A stretch of 64,000 nucleotides of DNA, from assembly GCA_020975725.1 (NCBI GenBank), contig QXJR01000018.1, positions 558,001 through 622,000 on the forward strand. The letters are read 5' to 3'. Numbering within the stretch: the stretch's first letter is position 1; the number at the start of each line of letters is the position of its first letter. Shown here in pieces: positions 60,654 to 64,000 of the stretch. Made by a program: the position numbers and the translations under genes. Origin of the DNA: Picocystis sp. L7. Taxonomy: Eukaryota; Chlorophyta; Picocystophyceae; Picocystales; Picocystaceae. The notes beneath the pieces were generated by a model. The model had not been told where the DNA came from. It saw nothing but the letters and a program-made list of their open reading frames with translations, and made no database searches.

Positions 60654-63096
60654 CTACTGATAGATGATCCTGTCTTCATATCGCTCGAAGTTTGCCTTTG
60701 TGAGCTTCACCAGATGTTCCCGCGATAATGGTTTCTTTGTAAAGGGACACTGAGCATTCTCAGAGAGGACGGCCACCCATGTTGCATAACCCATGACGTG
60801 CCCGTCCGGGGATATCGCTGGATTGACGACTTCCTCCAATGTTATTGGATCGATGAACCCTGGCAATGGATGGTCTTCCCCTGACAGCCCACCATTGCGG
60901 CGTTTATACCTTTCTGTGCGGGATAGGGAGCTCCAACGAGATACTGTGTACTCCTCCTGAAAGTAAGCTTCAACATCAAAGTCATCCACACGCCTTGTCC
61001 TCGTTCTTCTTCTATCCGGTCTCCTTTCACGTTGCTGCGCGACCTTCCTCACCCGTGGAACAAGCACGCCTGTCTTCTCGTATTCAATCCGCTCGTTCTT
61101 ACCTTGCCAATACTCAGTGCACTTCTTGTCTACATCCAGAGCTTCGTACATTTCTATGATTTCTGGGTGGCAAAGCCCAAAGTACTCCGGCCCAGCAATC
61201 GCTGTCCTTGGCGGAGGAGGGAGGTCTTCTCCAGCTTCCCTCCTGCGATTTATTTCTCCGTTGATCCGATGCAAAATTCCTGTCCAACAAGCTGTACAAC
61301 TCCTCCCTTCCAAGGGCTCTTCAGGCCGATCTGCAGCAACGATCCGGAAAGTTGGTTTCGGATAATACTGACCGCCTTCTCCAACGATGTAACAATCGTG
61401 AACCACCAACTGATCGACCATGACACTGCTGCGAAAAACAGTGCGAGTGTGCAACCCATCAGGAAAAATATACCCGGCATTAAACCATCCTTCCTCTGTC
61501 TGGAGCTTGCCGAGCTGCACGAGTTCACAATTCTTGCATGCCTTCTGCCGTTTTCTCCCCAGAGTCAGTGGTAGCCTCCTGTTGAGCTGCTCTTCGTTGT
61601 ACTCCGTTCCTGTGGATTCCCCGTTGTACTCGGGCGCAGAATGAGTTTCCCGGAGTACAGCTCTCCCTCTTTTGGTCCCCCTTTTCACATCCCGCGGGAG
61701 ATCCTGTTTGGATACACTCCTGCGGCGCCTAAATTCTCTGGCTAGAATTCTGCCAGAGCCAAGTGTTGCGAAAGGGTGCTGTTGCCAAGCCACGGATGGT
61801 TTACGGCCTGCAGTCCGCCAACCTTTACCCGGTGCAGTAGCCTTTTCAGGCTCCATAGCTTTGGCATGTGGAGCAGCTCCAGAAAGACCCCTTCGCAAGC
61901 AACTTTTGATTGCTTTTTCTGTGCCGCAATGTCCCCTCTTTGCTTTTTGACAATTGATACACCTAATAGAAACCTTTGGCAAGGGGGTGGATGATGACGG
62001 ACCGCCAGACCTTGACCTTACATTTTTTCTTTGCAACAAGGGGTCGTTGTCTGTCGTGTTGGGCTCCTCTTGATCTTGTACCGAAGAGGAGGTCGAATCC
62101 TGTTGCCTTCGTGGTCGTGCAGGCTTTGCAGCACCTCCAGCAGGAAGAGCGTCTTCCAATTTAGGAATATGGTTTGTTGTTTTGCCTGCACATCGTTTTG
62201 TCTCTGTCTTCTTCTTGGACGATTCCTGTGGTAGGGATGTTCCTGGTGTTGCTTTGGAAGACTCTGGTGAGGAGCATGACAACCCTGGTTTCGAGCGGTC
62301 ACGTTTTAAGCGCCCCCTGTATTGGCCTCCCTGTTCTCCGCCTTCTTTGATCGTGTTGTTCTGCTTCCTCTGTCCATCGGGGAAGGTAGTGCCATATGAA
62401 CCTGCCACGGGGGGAGCGACGGGCGGCACGTTGTTGTGGTTCGTTTCTTCACGTCCCTGGTCTGTGTCCCTTCTTCCCTTGCTCTGGGTTGCAAATGGGA
62501 GCTCTGCGTTGCTGTCCTGATTTGTGGGTTCTACATCCCCGCGTTCTTGCACCAGTCCTGTCTTCCCACGGAAGGATCCCACAAACACCGATCCATCCAC
62601 TGTCTTGGGCACTTTGGGCGCTTCATATCCTGGATGGTTCCTCCTTGGTTGGATCCTGGGCGCGTTTTTTCCGACAATTTTCCTCCTGAACCTGGGGTTT
62701 TCGGTGAGTTCTTCCATGGCATCGTCTTCGTTCCCGTGGCACAGCTCCAGCGCATGTTCGGCCTGTTCCACGGTCAACTGCGGGAACACGCTTCGTATCT
62801 CTTCCACCTGGGACGCGCGCGACGTGTTGAGGGTCAGCTTCCATCCGATCCTCTCTTTGAGTTTTCAGGACATGTTTTTCCTTCCTTGCCTTTCTCTTTC
62901 GATCTCTCTTCTCGTACTCTCGCAGCATGTCCTGTTGGGCTTGTACGCGTTTTTGGATGATGTCCTCTTCTTCCACGGTGAGGGATCGGCTGTCCATCTC
63001 TCGGAAGAGGTGCTGGCACCTGGACACACCGATGCTCCCATGGTTGCGTTGGAAGAGGTCGGCCAAGCTGCTCCTTTGCGCTGGGTCGTCCGCCAT
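60654..63096 (-). CDS. CUE, FYRN/FYRC and U-box domain protein
   Basis: Probably a nuclear ubiquitin ligase. The main open exon, from about 62807 down to 60654, encodes roughly 717 residues. It starts with a CUE ubiquitin-binding domain (VEEIRSVFPQLTVEQAEHAL). A C4 cluster lies at 283-303 (CINCQKAKRGHC). FYRN is at about 435-490 (WFNAGYIFPDGLHTRTVFRS, DCYIVGEGG) and FYRC at about 500-568 (GPEYFGLCHPEI, KKCTEYW). A U-box is at about 649-700 (GFIDPITLEEVVNPAISPDG, CPFTKKPL). An upstream frame from the ATG at 63096 (MADDPAQRSSLADLFQ, then a charged helical stretch) is likely the first exon. The join is unresolved; CCCAG just before the CUE domain is the best acceptor. FYR domains normally occur in chromatin proteins. 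Confidence 0.75.
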
Positions 63097-64000
63097 CGCG
63101 ACCAAACCAAACAGGTTGAAATCGGACGCTTCCAAGGGAGATGGGCAAGGATCGAACCCAGACCGGATCCAATGAACCGAAGCTTCCCCAATCGTCCCTT
63201 TCGCTCGACGGGACAGAACCGATCGACGACTGGGAATCGAAGGAAGGGCGATCGGGCACGAACCCATCCCGCGAAATCGAAACCGAAACCGAAACCGAAA
63301 CCGATGGGGGAGAGAGAGGGAGAAAAAAAATGGAGGGAAAATCCAAACCCAAACACGAACGTCGAAAATCAAAGCACACACCACACGACGACGTCCAACG
63401 GGAAGGACGGAGGATCGAGGAACGAAACAATGGGACAACAAGAAAGGTCGCAGGTGCGCGAGACAAGAGATGTCCCGACAGGATGGATCGGGAGGAAGAG
63501 ACAGCCCGACCAACGTAGGCAAGGAAAACTGTACAAAAGGTGGCGAAAAAAAAGGAACCAATCCAAAAGGGAAACGCGAAGGCCATGGAACGAGGCACCC
63601 ACGGATTCGTGGGAGATCATGAGAAAAACAGGAAGTCGACGTTTTGCAAGCCGCCACGATCGTGCCGAATCCAACGTTGCAATCCCAAGCGATGCACACT
63701 CCGTGGTGCGCATGCATCTTTTGTCGTGGAAAGATAAAAGACCAGCGGGTCTTGTCATGGGTGAAACCGAAGATAGACTCGAGGGGCCTACGACACGTCT
63801 TCCATGGAGAGTAGAACATGATGGACGATGAAGACAAGGAAACACGTTTCCAACAGAAACTTGAAGAAGATTGAAGATAGCAAGTTTTGTTGCAAACCTG
63901 CCATGCCGAGCCGCGGTCAGGACTTGGCCGAGGGAGGGACTCCGAAAGGCAATGCTTCGGTTGCTACATATACCACTTCGTATGGCAACAAGGTACCCAA
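63097..64000. other. Upstream region of the CUE-FYR-U-box gene
   Basis: About 900 bases with overlapping fortuitous frames, low-complexity stretches and no recognised gene. It holds the CCGAAA repeat described separately. Confidence 0.5.
63276..63303. repeat. CCGAAA hexanucleotide repeat
   Basis: About four and a half tandem copies of CCGAAA, the first imperfect. It lies roughly 180 bases upstream of the proposed ATG. It does not match plant or algal telomere repeats. Confidence 0.85.

Noticed and set aside
63276-63303. Telomeric repeat
   Set aside because: CCGAAA copies do not match TTTAGGG or TTTTAGGG types, and the tract is short and promoter-proximal.

Overview
The window is nuclear DNA of a photosynthetic eukaryote, most probably a green-lineage alga. 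The evidence is a CONSTANS-like protein with two B-boxes and a CCT domain, an IRE1 with a plant-style DMG kinase motif and plant-type CCCH fingers, two cyanobacterial-type proteins that look plastid-derived (LdpA and a DUF3110-like protein), short GT-AG introns, and AATAAA signals just after several stop codons. I cannot name the species.

Left third, 1-20342: a head-to-tail tandem array with a 2,466-bp period, 8.25 copies in view and running off the left edge. Every unit carries the same 368-codon Tc1/mariner-type DDE transposase ORF; the copies look indistinguishable. The array stops abruptly in mid-unit at 20342.

20343-26117: sequence without a convincing host gene, holding a second mobile element at about 22001-25066. 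It has imperfect terminal inverted repeats (23 of 26 positions match), subterminal GTCACCC motifs and one tyrosine-recombinase ORF of about 730 codons, so it is Crypton-like. No retroelement or virus-like gene was recognised.

26118-63096: a compact gene-rich stretch. In order: DUF3110-like (+), CONSTANS-like (+), DPM1 (-), TFIIA-gamma (+), ribosomal protein eL33 (-), tafazzin (+), CHCHD2/MIX17-like (+), mitochondrial ATP synthase epsilon (-), YIPF6 (+), SEC31 (-), RAD18 (-), IRE1 with CCCH fingers (+), prolyl-tRNA synthetase (+), ethanolamine-phosphate cytidylyltransferase (-), nucleobase-ascorbate transporter (-), SLC9B/NHA-type antiporter (-), LdpA (+) and a CUE-FYR-U-box protein (-). Many are divergent pairs less than about 750 bp apart, and several of those promoters carry an ATCGAT-cored motif. 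Convergent pairs are separated by as little as 41-130 bp.

The genes do not form one pathway. Several serve the secretory system (DPM1, YIPF6, SEC31, IRE1) or membrane lipids (tafazzin, ethanolamine-phosphate cytidylyltransferase). Others serve mitochondria, plastid and light responses, transcription, translation and DNA-damage tolerance. The points most worth following are the homogeneous transposase array, the terminal-inverted-repeat tyrosine-recombinase element, the IRE1-zinc-finger fusion and the CUE-FYR-U-box architecture.
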